Positions 1-9,589 of a stretch of 64,000 nucleotides of DNA are shown one piece after another. This DNA is from CADCWK01 sp035944555 (lineage in GTDB: Bacteria; Chloroflexota; Chloroflexia; Thermomicrobiales; UBA6265). The notes below the pieces were generated by a model that was not told where the DNA came from, made no database searches, and was given only the letters and a program-made list of their open reading frames with translations. Each line of letters begins with the position of its first letter. Position 1 is the stretch's first letter. The position numbers and the translations under genes were made by a program. The DNA lies in the NCBI GenBank assembly GCA_035944555.1, contig DASZAY010000016.1, positions 1-64,000 on the forward strand, read 5' to 3'.

Positions 1-48
1 GGTTGATTACCCGGCCGCTTCTCGTGTCGTGGGTGATCCGGGACGGGA

Positions 49-1272
49 TTATCCGGCCAGCGTCACCCGGTAGATCATGCCGTTCTCGTCGTCCGAGACG
101 ATCAGGCTGCCGTCCGGCGCGACGACGATCCCGGCGGAGCGACCCCAGCGCTCGCCGCTCTCGTCCTGCCAGCCGGTGACGAGGTCCATCGCGGCGACGG
201 GCTGCCCGTCCTCCAGGACGATGTGGAGCAGCTTGGGCTCGGCCGGGTCGCTCCGGTTCCACGAGCCGTGCTGGACGACGACGAGGTCGCCGGACAGGTC
301 GGCCGGGATGCCCTCACCGTCCAGGAAGGTCAGGCCGAGCGGGGCCGAGTGGGCCTGGATGCCGACGGTCGGCGGGATGACGTTGGAGCAGTCCGCCCCC
401 TCGGTCTGCGGCACGGCGGCGGGTGGCAGGCACTCCGGCCACCCGTAGTAGCCGCCCTCGTGGACCATGGTGACGAAGTCCGGCGGGATCTCGTCGCCCA
501 GCGTGTCGCGCTCGTTGACCGTCGCCCAGAGCTGCCCGCTGGTCGGGTCGAAGGCGAGACCGACCGCGTTGCGGAGCCCGGTGGCGATGATCTGCAGGTC
601 ACTGCCGTCCGGGTTGGCTCGGGCGACGGTCGCGCGGATCTCGTCCTCCTCCTCGCAGATGTTGCAGGAGGACCCGACGGCCAGGTACATCATGCCGTCC
701 GGACCGAAGGCAACGGTCCGGGTGTTGTGGCCCCCGGTCGGCAGCTCAGGGACGACGACCTCCTGCTCACCGACCGGTCCGGCGGCGTCGTAGGTAAAGC
801 GGCTGACCTGGTAGTTCTCCCCGACGTAGAGGTACTCCGTGCCGTCGACGGTGTGGAGCGCGACACTGGCCGGCTGGTCGAGCCCATCGACCAGCGTCTC
901 CTGCTCACCGAGCATCCCGTCGGCGTAGCTGTAGCGGTAGACCGCACCGGCCCCGGCGCCACCGACCAGCAGGTTGCCCGCGTCGTCAAACGTCATGAAG
1001 CGCGGGCGGTCGATTCCGGCGGCGACGACCGAGACGGTCGTGCCTTCCGGGGCCATGAGCATCTGCTCCGGGGCGCCGAGTCCGGCAGGATCATCGATTA
1101 CGACCTCGACGAGGTCGGGGTTGGCCGTAGCGGCGTCGTCCACGAGCAGGGCTGGCTCGTCAGCAGCTGGCGTCGCGTCCTGGGCAAGGGCTGGGACGGC
1201 AGCGCCACCTAGCAGCACGAGGGCCAGTGCGGCGCGCAACAGCCAGGGGAAGGACCGGGATGGGTGGGACAT
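49..1272 (-). CDS. secreted PQQ-dependent sugar dehydrogenase-like beta-propeller
   Basis: A 407-residue exported protein. Residues 1-30 form a signal peptide ending in ALAQD, followed by a TP/acidic spacer typical of this genome's secreted proteins. The body has repeated propeller blades (FDDAGNLLVGG, FGPDGMMYLAVGSS, GLAFDPTSGQLWATVNERD) and a GGYYGWPECLPP segment near residues 275-285 typical of glucose/sorbosone dehydrogenases. The paired cysteines in SSCNICEE are unusual and may form a disulfide or bind metal. The family oxidises sugars or aldehydes with PQQ outside the membrane; the substrate cannot be read here. GAGAGG lies upstream of the ATG. It is the last gene of a leftward run with the cupin and hydrolase. 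Confidence 0.85.
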   Translation of the reverse strand: MSHPSRSFPWLLRAALALVLLGGAAVPALAQDATPAADEPALLVDDAATANPDLVEVVIDDPAGLGAPEQMLMAPEGTTVSVVAAGIDRPRFMTFDDAGNLLVGGAGAGAVYRYSYADGMLGEQETLVDGLDQPASVALHTVDGTEYLYVGENYQVSRFTYDAAGPVGEQEVVVPELPTGGHNTRTVAFGPDGMMYLAVGSSCNICEEEDEIRATVARANPDGSDLQIIATGLRNAVGLAFDPTSGQLWATVNERDTLGDEIPPDFVTMVHEGGYYGWPECLPPAAVPQTEGADCSNVIPPTVGIQAHSAPLGLTFLDGEGIPADLSGDLVVVQHGSWNRSDPAEPKLLHIVLEDGQPVAAMDLVTGWQDESGERWGRSAGIVVAPDGSLIVSDDENGMIYRVTLAG

Positions 1273-1291
1273 CGTGCGTGTTCCTCTCGGG

Positions 1292-1702
1292 TCAGGTCGT
1301 CGGCGTGGTCGCGCCGTATTCGTCGTCGGTCACGTGGTCACCCCACGTCGCCGCATTGCCCGCGTCGTCGACCACGGCGATCGCGACATGCGTCATCGGA
1401 TGGTCCGGGGCTGCTCCGTGCCAGTGATCTTCACCGGGAGCGAAGAAGACCCGGTCGCCGGGCCGGATCTCCTCGGGTGGCACTCCCCGCCGGCCACAGC
1501 GCCCGACTCCCTCGGTGACGAAGATCGTCTGCCCGTTGGGATGCGTGTGCCAGGCTGTCCGGGCACCGGGCGCGAAGTGGACGAGACTGCCGGTAACGCC
1601 TGATTCGTCCCCCGGGTCCGCGAGCGTGTCGATATGGACGTCGCCAGTGAACCAGCCAGGCGGGCCCTTACGAGTGGCGGTCGAGCTCCGGGTGATCTTC
1701 AT
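1292..1702 (-). CDS. cupin-domain protein (hydroxynitrile-lyase-like small cupin)
   Basis: A 136-residue single-domain cupin. Motif 1 is G-X5-HTHPNGQTIFVTEG (around residues 50-70) and motif 2 is PGDRVFFAPGEDHWHGA (about 84-100), giving the expected metal ligands His, His, Gln/Glu and His. The HTHPxGQ form is seen in small bacterial cupins related to manganese hydroxynitrile lyases and carboxymuconolactone-type proteins; the reaction here is not determined. AAGGGAG sits just before the ATG. It lies 20 bp from the sugar dehydrogenase-like gene and is in the same leftward run. Confidence 0.85.
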   Translation of the reverse strand: MKITRSSTATRKGPPGWFTGDVHIDTLADPGDESGVTGSLVHFAPGARTAWHTHPNGQTIFVTEGVGRCGRRGVPPEEIRPGDRVFFAPGEDHWHGAAPDHPMTHVAIAVVDDAGNAATWGDHVTDDEYGATTPTT

Positions 1703-1725
1703 CGGCTCCCTTTCCGGGTAGGCGA

Positions 1726-2556
1726 TCAGGCCGGGACAACCGGCCGGTCAAGCAGCCCCCGGCTGTCCAGCCAGTCCCGCAATCCGCCGGCCCACTCATC
1801 GGAGGGCAGCCCCTGGCGGAGCAGCCCATAGCCGTGGCCGCCGCGCTCGTAGAGGTGCAGCTCGACCGGGTGCCCGGCTTGTCGCCAGGCCGCCGCCATC
1901 TCCAGCGACTGGCCGGGATCGATCACCGTGTCATCACTGGAGACGGCCAGGAACAGCGGTGGGCCATCGGGCGGAACGGGCATCTCGGCCCAACCGCCAT
2001 AGATCGGAACGGCGAAGTCCGGGCGAGCGGCCGGATCGTAGAGCGACGCGGCGCCCGTGGCGACGAACCCGCCGGCCGAGAACCCCATGATCCCGATCCG
2101 GTCCGGCGCGACGCCGAACTCCGCCGCCCGCTCCCGGACGGTCCGGACCGATTGGAGGCCATCGGCGATCGCGACCGGGATTACCTCCCGCATCGTCTCC
2201 CGGCGGTCGAGCATGCTCGCCAGCACGGCTTCGTATGCGGCCACATCCGGCGGCGTCGGGACCATCCGGTAGCGCAGCAGGAACACCGTCACGCCGAGGG
2301 CGTTCAGCCAGTGGGCGACCGTCTCCCCTTCCTTGTCCATCATCAGGACGTGGAACGCCCCGCCCGGCGCGACGATGATCGCCGTGCCGTTGGCAAAGGC
2401 CGGGTCAGCGGGGAACACCTCCAGCGACGGGCGGGAAACGTTCCGGACCCGCCGCCGACCATCGACGTCGATCGCGTCGATCTCCGGCCCGATGTCGACC
2501 CAGCGGTCGTTGTCCGGGATCTCGCCGGGCCAGACGTCGATCCGCTCACGGGTCAT
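1726..2556 (-). CDS. alpha/beta hydrolase, BD-FAE/acetyl-esterase type
   Basis: A 276-residue cytosolic hydrolase. It has the oxyanion segment PGGAFHVL, the nucleophile elbow GFSAGG (about residue 150), an acidic residue in SSDDTVIDP and the catalytic His in GGHGYG, so the triad is complete. This arrangement is that of carbohydrate acetyl esterase/kynurenine formamidase-like hydrolases. Two in-frame ATGs are possible; GAGGAG abuts the first (2562) but is six bases from the second, so 2556 is preferred. It is probably co-transcribed with the cupin, whose start is 23 bp away. Confidence 0.85.
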   Translation of the reverse strand: MTRERIDVWPGEIPDNDRWVDIGPEIDAIDVDGRRRVRNVSRPSLEVFPADPAFANGTAIIVAPGGAFHVLMMDKEGETVAHWLNALGVTVFLLRYRMVPTPPDVAAYEAVLASMLDRRETMREVIPVAIADGLQSVRTVRERAAEFGVAPDRIGIMGFSAGGFVATGAASLYDPAARPDFAVPIYGGWAEMPVPPDGPPLFLAVSSDDTVIDPGQSLEMAAAWRQAGHPVELHLYERGGHGYGLLRQGLPSDEWAGGLRDWLDSRGLLDRPVVPA

Positions 2557-2738
2557 TGCCATCTCCTCGTCATCGCCCCGGGACTGCCCGGTCCCTCGCC
2601 CGTGTGCATGTTGAGCGCCAGCGAGCGGTTGGACCGGGCGGGGGCTCCCGAGCGGACACGGACCAGTGGAGCGGGCGGGCCAGGCAGGGTGCCCATTCCC
2701 CGGCGATCAGCCCATCGACCAGTCTCCTGGCAGCCCGC

Positions 2739-3182
2739 TCAGCCCCGCTCCCCACCCTGCGAGTCCGCTGCTTCAGGGCGACCATGGAAGACCGCCTCGA
2801 TGTTGTTGCCGTCCGGGTCCCAGACGAAGGCCCCGTAGTAGCCCTCGTGGTACTCCGGGTGCTCGGCCGGCGCGATCTTCTCCCGGCCCCCTGCCCCGAG
2901 CGCCGCCGCGAAGAACGCGTCGACCTGCTCGCGGGAGGTCGCGACGAACGCGACGTGGGCGCCACTGGTCGGGGCGTCCCCCGGGCCGACGAGGTCGATG
3001 GCGAAGTCCGCCGAACCACGCTCGCCTGACGGCCCATACACTGAGAACGTCTCGCCCCGGTCGTGCTCCTCCATCCCGAGGGGCGCGAGCGCCGCCCGGT
3101 AAAAATCGCGGCTGCGCTCGAGGTCGGCGACCAGCAGGTCGACGTGGTCGATCATCACACGGCGGATGATGTCGGTTGGCAT
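2739..3182 (-). CDS. VOC-family (glyoxalase-fold) protein
   Basis: A 147-residue protein with one glyoxalase/bleomycin-resistance (VOC) unit pair: IDHVDLLVADLERSRDFY at the N-terminus, a central GAHVAFVATSREQVDAFF strand-helix, and the C-terminal metal strand FVWDPDGNNIEAVFH. His, His and Glu in the usual metal positions are present, so it could be a metal-dependent dioxygenase or lyase; the substrate is unknown. The start at 3182 has GGAG five bases upstream; a longer reading frame to 3233 lacks such a site. Confidence 0.85.
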   Translation of the reverse strand: MPTDIIRRVMIDHVDLLVADLERSRDFYRAALAPLGMEEHDRGETFSVYGPSGERGSADFAIDLVGPGDAPTSGAHVAFVATSREQVDAFFAAALGAGGREKIAPAEHPEYHEGYYGAFVWDPDGNNIEAVFHGRPEAADSQGGERG

Positions 3183-3814
3183 GGCCACTCCGATCAGTTT
3201 CGGCAGGGTTTGTAGGAAAGTCCTGAAAGACACGACCCATTGTCGCCCGGCAGGCGACCGTGCGCCGACTCACCCCGCCCCAGAACCTTGCCGACGTCCG
3301 CTGGTCGCGTTACATCCCCTAGGCCGGTATCATGGCAGCGATCATCGGATCGTCGCAGTCGATCGGTTCCGGTCTGAACACGGGATGACAGGAATGGGCG
3401 ACAGCATTCGTCCCCAGGGCGACAGGCACACACGCTGCGAGAACGGGGTGGCCGGCACGGCTGGCACCACGCTCGTTCTGCCCGTGCTGCCTGGCCGCGC
3501 CGCTCCGCCATCCCGCCCACCGATGCCCCGGCCACTCCGGTGGCTCCCGTCACCCGGTGCGAGCGCCGCCGGGGACCGGGCAGGGAATCGGCCAGCGTCC
3601 TGAACCCGGACGCGACGGCTCTCCCCGCACCACCGGCGGCGCTTGCACCGCCCCACCGCTGACCACCTGACCGCCCGGGACGTTCCGGGACGCCCAGGCA
3701 TGTCCGCTTCATCCCGGCTCCCCACCCGCCGCCGTCCCTTCCTGCGCCGGGCGTGTCCTCTCTCATCCAAGCGATGAGCCCGCTCCCGGCGCCCCCTGCG
3801 GGAGCCGAACCCCT
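3183..3814. other. gene-free interval between divergent genes
   Basis: About 630 bp between the VOC gene (leftward) and the MFS gene (rightward). Open frames exist on both strands but none has conserved-looking composition, a family motif or a convincing ribosome site with coding bias. It should hold the promoters of both neighbours; no clear -35/-10 pair was recognised. Confidence 0.5.
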
Positions 3815-5065
3815 ATGCGCGCCCTCTGGTCCGATCGTCGCTTTGCCCGGTTCTGGTCGGCCGGGCTCGTCTTCATGCTGGCGACGTGGTCGCTGCACAC
3901 CACGATGCTCATCCATGTCTTCGAGCTGACCGGCTCACCGTTCGCGACCGGGCTGATCCCGGTCTGTGCCGCGCTACCGGGCATCCTGTTCGGTCCGCTC
4001 GCCGGTGTTGTCGTCGACCGCGTCGACCGCCGCCGGGTGATGGCGATCTGTGCGCTGGCGCTGGCTGGTCTGCTCGTCATCGTGACCCCCGTCGCGATGA
4101 CGGTCGGTGCGGGTCACGTCGCGCTGCTCTTCGCGATCATCGCCCTGGAGGCGGTCGCGGTGACGTTCTTCCGGCCAGCCGAGAACGCCGTATTGCCGCG
4201 CCTGGCCGGGCCCGATCGCCTGGCGCCGGCCAACGCCCTGAATGCGCTCAATGACAGTATCGGCCGGATCGCCGGCCCCGCCGTCGGCTCGGTGCTGCTG
4301 CTCCAGGTCGGGTTCGCCGCCACGCTGGTCGTCTGCGCGGTCCTCTTCCTCGTCCCGTGGGCATTGCTCCGCGGGCTGGAGATTCCACCGGCGATCGATG
4401 AACCTCCGGTACCCGATGTCATCACGGATGAGTCGTGGCTTCGGGGGGCCGGGCGGGATGTCGCGGCCGGGTGGCGGCTGGTCCGGGCGACGCCCGTTCT
4501 GGCGATGGCCGTTGCGGCGTGGGGATTGTTCCACGTCGCCGACGTCCCGCTCTCGGCCGTGCTGCCTGCTTTCATCATCGGGTCGCTCGGCGCCGGGGCC
4601 GGCGGGATGGGCTCGTCGATGCCGATCCGCGGATTGACCGGATTGCTGGGCGGTCTGCTTGTCGCGGCGATCGCGGGGCGGGTCGCGCCGGTCCGGCTGC
4701 TGGCGGTGGGGCTGCTGGTCTACGGGCTCTCAATCGTGACGATGGGGCTGGCGGGGTCCTTCCTCGTCGCGCTGCTTGTCCTGATCCCGATCGGCCCGGC
4801 CTCGGCGGCAATTGAGACCGGACTGCTGACGCTGCTCCAGCGGCACTCGCCGGACGCCGTGCGGGGGCGGGTATTCGCGCTGGCCGGGATGATCAACGGC
4901 GCGATCACTGTCACGGCCTCGCTGGTTGGTGGCACACTGGCCGAGGGAATCGGCGTCCCGGCGGTCGTCGTGATATCCGGGGCACTCCACGTGCTTCCTC
5001 TGATACTCGTAGCCGTGTGGCTACGCCCTGCCCTGCGCTCCCGACCAGTCGCTGACGCCACCTGA
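3815..5065 (+). CDS. MFS transporter (multidrug exporter-like)
   Basis: A 416-residue integral membrane protein with about 12 hydrophobic helices. The loop 2-3 signature is recognisable as GPLAGVVVDRVDRRRVM (residues 60-77), and RHSPDAVRGRVFALAGM near residue 345 is the equivalent loop in the second half. This pattern matches the MFS_3/enterobactin-exporter-like group, usually drug or siderophore efflux by proton antiport. GGGAG precedes the ATG. It is monocistronic as far as can be seen. Confidence 0.9.
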   Translation: MRALWSDRRFARFWSAGLVFMLATWSLHTTMLIHVFELTGSPFATGLIPVCAALPGILFGPLAGVVVDRVDRRRVMAICALALAGLLVIVTPVAMTVGAGHVALLFAIIALEAVAVTFFRPAENAVLPRLAGPDRLAPANALNALNDSIGRIAGPAVGSVLLLQVGFAATLVVCAVLFLVPWALLRGLEIPPAIDEPPVPDVITDESWLRGAGRDVAAGWRLVRATPVLAMAVAAWGLFHVADVPLSAVLPAFIIGSLGAGAGGMGSSMPIRGLTGLLGGLLVAAIAGRVAPVRLLAVGLLVYGLSIVTMGLAGSFLVALLVLIPIGPASAAIETGLLTLLQRHSPDAVRGRVFALAGMINGAITVTASLVGGTLAEGIGVPAVVVISGALHVLPLILVAVWLRPALRSRPVADAT

Positions 5066-5130
5066 CGCCACCCAAAGCCATGAGGCAATGATTATTACGT
5101 CAAGTCAAATGGTTAGGTGAGCAGGACAAT

Positions 5131-5146
5131 CCATGCCCGGGCATGG
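5131..5146. promoter_or_regulatory. 16-bp perfect palindrome upstream of the desaturase
   Basis: CCATGCCCGGGCATGG is fully self-complementary and lies about 140 bp before the desaturase start, in a stretch that is AT-richer than its surroundings (5085-5130). It is a plausible operator for control of membrane unsaturation. No regulator gene is adjacent. Confidence 0.4.
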
Positions 5147-5284
5147 TACGGTTAATGGCCCACCTGACAAATGGGACCAATTACCCGGACCAAAGTTGCT
5201 CCCTGGGCCGCCCGGCGAACCTTTGAGGTTCGCCCCGCCGCGGGATGGCTTCGTACAGAGGTCGACCCGCCCAAACGAGGTTTC

Positions 5285-6418
5285 ATGTCGTCAGATCCCC
5301 GCCCGGCTGAAGCCGGTCCCTCCCTGACTATCGTCCCGAATGCCCACAAGGTGGACGCAGCGTCCTCCGCACCGACCAGCCCGGCGTTCCGTGCGGCTCG
5401 CCGACTCCGGAACTGGGTGCGTCCCCCCGGCGACGTCGAGACGGGCGAGCGCGGCTGGCGACTGCCCAGCAAGGGCGCCGTGAAGCGTGGTGCCATCGCC
5501 GTCTGGATGGTCGGCCCGATGATCACGCTGCCGATCGCCGTCGGCTACGCCGTCCGCCATCGCCGGATCGATCCGAAGGCCGCCGCCCTGTTCGGGACCG
5601 GCTATGTCGTGACCGGACTAGGCATCACGGCGGGCTATCACCGCCTGCTGACCCACAAGTCGTACCGGACGACATCGTCGAAGCTGGAAGCCGTCGTGCT
5701 GATGGCCGGCGCGATCGCCGGGCAGGGCCCGCCCTCCCACTGGGCCGCCACCCACACGACTCACCACAGCCACACCGACAAGCCGGGTGACCCGCACTCG
5801 CCGCACGTCGACTTCGACGAGACGTGGACCGGCACCCTCAAGGGTTTCGTCCATGCCCAGGTCGGCTGGCTGTACGAGGACCCGTCCGACATCACGATCA
5901 AGCACACCGAGCGGATCCGGGCCAACAGCGCGACGGTTCGCTGGATCGACGATCACTACTTCCCGATCCTGGGTGCTGGGCTGCTCGCGCCGGGGCTGGT
6001 CGCCGGATGGCAGGGTATCGTCTGGGGCGGCGTTGTCCGGATGCTGCTGGTCAACCACGCGACGTTCGCGGTGAACTCGATCTGCCACATGTACGGCGAC
6101 CGCCGGTTCGAGACCGACGACGAGAGCCGTAACAACACCTTCATCGCGCTGATCACCAACGGTGAGGGCAACCACAACAACCACCACGCCTTCCCGCGGA
6201 TGGCCTACCACGGCATCGGCTGGAAGGAATACGACCTCACCGCGATCGTCCTGCGGCTCGCCGAGCGCGCCGGCCTGATCACCGACGTGGTCAAGCCGAC
6301 CCCGGAGCAGATCGCCGAGCGGGTCGATCGCCTCAAGCGCTCCGCCGAGCGCCGCGCCGAGCGTGAAGCCGAAGAGCATGGTACCGCCGTCGCGACCCGG
6401 TCCGAGGCCGCCGACTAG
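5285..6418 (+). CDS. acyl-CoA/fatty-acid delta-9-type desaturase
   Basis: A 377-residue membrane di-iron desaturase. The three histidine boxes are clear: HRLLTH, HTTHHSH and HNNHH. Hydrophobic segments lie before box 1 and between boxes 2 and 3. These enzymes insert a cis double bond in acyl chains using O2 and an electron donor; no donor gene is adjacent. The C-terminus carries a charged Arg/Glu-rich helix, and this tail is duplicated at 9590-9769. The frame is open further upstream to 5171, but the ATG at 5285 has a GAGG site and gives a normal N-terminus. A 16-bp hairpin terminator follows. Confidence 0.93.
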   Translation: MSSDPRPAEAGPSLTIVPNAHKVDAASSAPTSPAFRAARRLRNWVRPPGDVETGERGWRLPSKGAVKRGAIAVWMVGPMITLPIAVGYAVRHRRIDPKAAALFGTGYVVTGLGITAGYHRLLTHKSYRTTSSKLEAVVLMAGAIAGQGPPSHWAATHTTHHSHTDKPGDPHSPHVDFDETWTGTLKGFVHAQVGWLYEDPSDITIKHTERIRANSATVRWIDDHYFPILGAGLLAPGLVAGWQGIVWGGVVRMLLVNHATFAVNSICHMYGDRRFETDDESRNNTFIALITNGEGNHNNHHAFPRMAYHGIGWKEYDLTAIVLRLAERAGLITDVVKPTPEQIAERVDRLKRSAERRAEREAEEHGTAVATRSEAAD

Positions 6419-6442
6419 CTTCCATCGCCGCCTCCCGGAACA

Positions 6443-6478
6443 CGACGCCCCACCGGCTTATGCCGGTGGGGCGTCGTC
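6443..6478 (+). terminator. hairpin terminator after the desaturase
   Basis: A perfect 16-bp stem (6443-6458 with 6463-6478) closes a TTAT loop. There is no real T-tract. It lies 25 bp past the desaturase stop. Confidence 0.75.
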
Positions 6479-6687
6479 GTTGCCGTCGCACACCGACGAT
6501 CGCCACGGTCGGGCAGGTACGCCAGTGCCGTAATCCCGCCAGGACAACCGTCCGCGGGACGCCACCCAAAACACCCCCACCGACGGCATGCTGCACGGCC
6601 CAACCGGTCTGCTAGCATGCGCGCATCACCACAATCCGGAGATCGCCACAGGGGCGTGGTCGATCAGATCGTTCTTGGGAGGAACGC

Positions 6688-9504
6688 ATGCGATCGACGA
6701 TCCGCTCGGTGTTTGCGCTGTGCCTGGGGATCAGTGTCCTCAGTGCGCTGTCGATGACGGTTCCGGTGCTGCCGGGGAGTGACCCGCGATCGGTCGCCGC
6801 CCAGTCGTCCGGCTGTGAGCTTGTCCGAAACGGCGATTTCGAGGACCCGAAGCTTGGTCCACGGCAGATCGCATGGATCCAGCTCTACGGCTGGGGAAAC
6901 TCCGGGATGGCCAACTCAAGCGGGGTCGTCTACGGCAGCTTCGACGATATCGCCCCGGTCAGCGGCATGCAGCACGTCGTGACCTTGCTCGACCGGATCA
7001 CCCAGTCCCTTGACGTGCGCGGCCTCGGTGGCCAGACGCTCAACGTCTCTCTGCTGCTCCATAGCCGACCGAATTTCTCCGGAGGGAGCCTGCAGGTTGG
7101 GATTGGCTCCACTGTCTATACGATTCCCGCCTCCTCGGCCCTCGGCAGCTATGAGCGGATCTCCTTCCCGACGGTGGTACCCACCGGAAGTACCGATGTC
7201 TTACTCGCCCTGGACGCGAACGGCGTCATGTTCGACGCAGTCTCCGTCATCGCGCCCTACTGCCCCTTCGACGCCCAGCCCGACCGCTACGCAGCCACCG
7301 GCGGCCGGGATCTCGTCGTCCCGGCCGGCACGGGTCTGCTCGCCAACGACGGCATTCCGTCCGGGACCGGCGCGACGGCCGCCGCCGTGTCGGGCACGAC
7401 GGACCAGGGTGGTACGTTCGAGGTCGCGGCCGACGGCAGCTTCACCTATCACCCGCCGGACGGGTTCAGTGGCGAAGACACCGCCGCCTACGCCGTCCAC
7501 GCGCCGCGGGGCTCCGGGACGATCCAGGTGGCCGGGCCGGTGACCGTGACCTTCGATGTCACCCGGACGAATCGCCCGCCTTCGTTCGCGGCGAGCCCGA
7601 GCGCGCTGACCGTCGAGGCGACCCAGCCCTCCGGCGCGCCCGTCCCCTATCCCATCCCGTCGGCGATCGATCCGGACCCATCCGATCAGCCGACGGTGAC
7701 GTGCGTACCACCGCCCGGCGACGTCTTTCCTCTCGGCGAAACCCGGGTTGTCTGCACCGCGACCGACAGCGGCGACCTAACCGCGCAGACGACCTTCGAC
7801 GTGACGGTGCGGGACACGACCGCCCCAGCCATCGCCGCCCCATCCGACATCATTGACGAGGCGACGTCCAGCGCCGGTGCGACGGTCGCCTTCCCGCTCC
7901 CGTCCGCGAGTGACGCGGTCGACCCCTCTCCCGATGTGACCTGTACAACCGGCGGCGTCCCGGTCGAGCCTGGCGCCACCTTCCCCATCGGCCAGTCGGC
8001 CATCTCCTGCAGCGCGACCGACGGTACCAACGTCAGCCCATCGACCAGCTTCACGGTCACGATCCGGGACACGACCGGCCCCGTCATTACCCGGCCCGAC
8101 GACATCACGCAGCAAGCCACCGCGGCCAACGGAGCCGAAGTGACTTTCCCGGTGCCCACCGCGACCGACGCCGTCGACGGTGCGCGGGACGTCTCCTGTA
8201 CGGTCGATGGCGTGCCGGTCTCCCCCGGAGCTATGTTCGAACTCGGCTCCACGACCGTGGCCTGCTCGGCCACCGATGCCCGCCTCAACCGCAGCGAGAT
8301 CACCTTTACCATCACCGTCCAGGACACCGTGGCTCCGGAAGTGACCGTCCCCGGTCCGCTCGTCGCCGAGGCCACCTCAGGGAATGGTGCCGAGGTGGAT
8401 TTCATGGCCTCCGCCCGGGATGCGGTCGATGGGACGATCGAGCCGATCTGCAGCCCGTCCAGTGGCAGCGCGTTCGCGATCGGCCAGACGACCGTGACCT
8501 GCACGGCGACCGACTCCCGGGACAACCGCGGATCGGCGACTTTCACCGTGACGGTCCGCGACACCCTGCCACCGGTCTTCGATGCAACGACGCTGCCCGG
8601 CGAGCAGATCGAGATCGACGGCGAGACGGTTCACCGCCTGGTGGTGGAAGCGACCGGTGCGCAGACGATGGTCACCTACCTCGTGCCGGAGGCGACTGAC
8701 GCGGTCGATGGCGACCGGCCGGTCACCTGCGTGCCCGCCTCCGGCACACGCTTCGAGCTGGGCGAGACCTCGGTCAGTTGCTCGGCAGCCGATACCGGTG
8801 GGCGCACGGCAACGGCCGAGTTCCTCGTGGTCATCACCGATACCACCGCGCCGGTCGTGAGCGTACCCCCGGACATCACGGCGGAGGCAACGGCCCGGAC
8901 CGGCGCCCGCGTCACGTTCGCCGTCAGCGCCACCGACGGGACGGAGGGTCCCGTCGAGGTGGCGTGCGCGGTCGCTGGCAAACCTGTCGCCTCACCATGG
9001 ACATTCCCGATCGGCGCCACCACGGTCGCCTGCACCGCGACCGACACACAGGGTAACGAGGGCAGGGCGGAGTTCACCGTCCGGGTCGTGGATTCCACCG
9101 GCCCGGCAATCACCTGGGTCGGTGGGCCCGTCCGGGGAGCGACCTACGCCGTTGGCCAGGTTCCCGCCCCTCCCACCTGCATCGGGGTCGACCTGGCGAG
9201 CCTGGTTCTCCAGTGCCAGGTGACCGGGTACTCCAGTCAGCCGGGGCGCCACGTCCTGACGGCGCGAGCGCGGGACACGGCGGGCAACGTGACGGTCGAG
9301 ACCCGAACCTATACCGTCGCGGCAGCCGCCCCGCCGACCGTTACCCCGGTTCCGCCGCGCCCGACCACCCCGGTTGTCACGCCGGTCCCAACCCGCACCC
9401 CAACAGTGGCCCCGACCCGGCCGGTTCGGACACCAGCGACGGAGCCGGGACCGACTCCGCCGGGCCAGCCCGCGCCGGCTCCGACCCGGCCGCCGCGCCG
9501 GTAG
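6688..9504 (+). CDS. large secreted HYR-repeat adhesin-like protein
   Basis: A 938-residue secreted protein. Residues 1-40 are a signal peptide ending in VAAQ. An N-terminal beta-sandwich follows (NGDFEDP start, about residues 45-195, carbohydrate-binding-like). Next is a cadherin-like Ig unit (GLLANDGIPSG, about 215-290). Then come six HYR repeats (about 295-800), each opening near APxVxxPxD, containing ATDAVDG and a C-to-C pair, and closing with FTVTVRDT. A seventh partial Ig unit and a Pro/Thr-rich tail of about 60 residues end the protein. HYR domains are extracellular Ig-like modules associated with adhesion. GGGAGG lies before the ATG. No LPXTG or membrane anchor is present, so it is probably released or held by its Pro-rich tail. 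Confidence 0.88.
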   Translation: MRSTIRSVFALCLGISVLSALSMTVPVLPGSDPRSVAAQSSGCELVRNGDFEDPKLGPRQIAWIQLYGWGNSGMANSSGVVYGSFDDIAPVSGMQHVVTLLDRITQSLDVRGLGGQTLNVSLLLHSRPNFSGGSLQVGIGSTVYTIPASSALGSYERISFPTVVPTGSTDVLLALDANGVMFDAVSVIAPYCPFDAQPDRYAATGGRDLVVPAGTGLLANDGIPSGTGATAAAVSGTTDQGGTFEVAADGSFTYHPPDGFSGEDTAAYAVHAPRGSGTIQVAGPVTVTFDVTRTNRPPSFAASPSALTVEATQPSGAPVPYPIPSAIDPDPSDQPTVTCVPPPGDVFPLGETRVVCTATDSGDLTAQTTFDVTVRDTTAPAIAAPSDIIDEATSSAGATVAFPLPSASDAVDPSPDVTCTTGGVPVEPGATFPIGQSAISCSATDGTNVSPSTSFTVTIRDTTGPVITRPDDITQQATAANGAEVTFPVPTATDAVDGARDVSCTVDGVPVSPGAMFELGSTTVACSATDARLNRSEITFTITVQDTVAPEVTVPGPLVAEATSGNGAEVDFMASARDAVDGTIEPICSPSSGSAFAIGQTTVTCTATDSRDNRGSATFTVTVRDTLPPVFDATTLPGEQIEIDGETVHRLVVEATGAQTMVTYLVPEATDAVDGDRPVTCVPASGTRFELGETSVSCSAADTGGRTATAEFLVVITDTTAPVVSVPPDITAEATARTGARVTFAVSATDGTEGPVEVACAVAGKPVASPWTFPIGATTVACTATDTQGNEGRAEFTVRVVDSTGPAITWVGGPVRGATYAVGQVPAPPTCIGVDLASLVLQCQVTGYSSQPGRHVLTARARDTAGNVTVETRTYTVAAAAPPTVTPVPPRPTTPVVTPVPTRTPTVAPTRPVRTPATEPGPTPPGQPAPAPTRPPRR

Positions 9505-9524
9505 TCGGGTCGTCGAGACAGACA

Positions 9525-9561
9525 GACGACGGCCACCGGAATCGTCCTGGTGGCCGTCGTC
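9525..9561 (+). terminator. hairpin terminator after the HYR protein
   Basis: A 13-bp perfect stem (9525-9537 with 9549-9561) and an 11-base loop, 20 bp past the stop codon; there is no T-tract. Its arm sequence GACGACGGCC recurs in the hairpin at 9781-9822. Confidence 0.7.
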
Positions 9562-9589
9562 GTGTCATTCGCTGGAGGACCTGTCTGCC

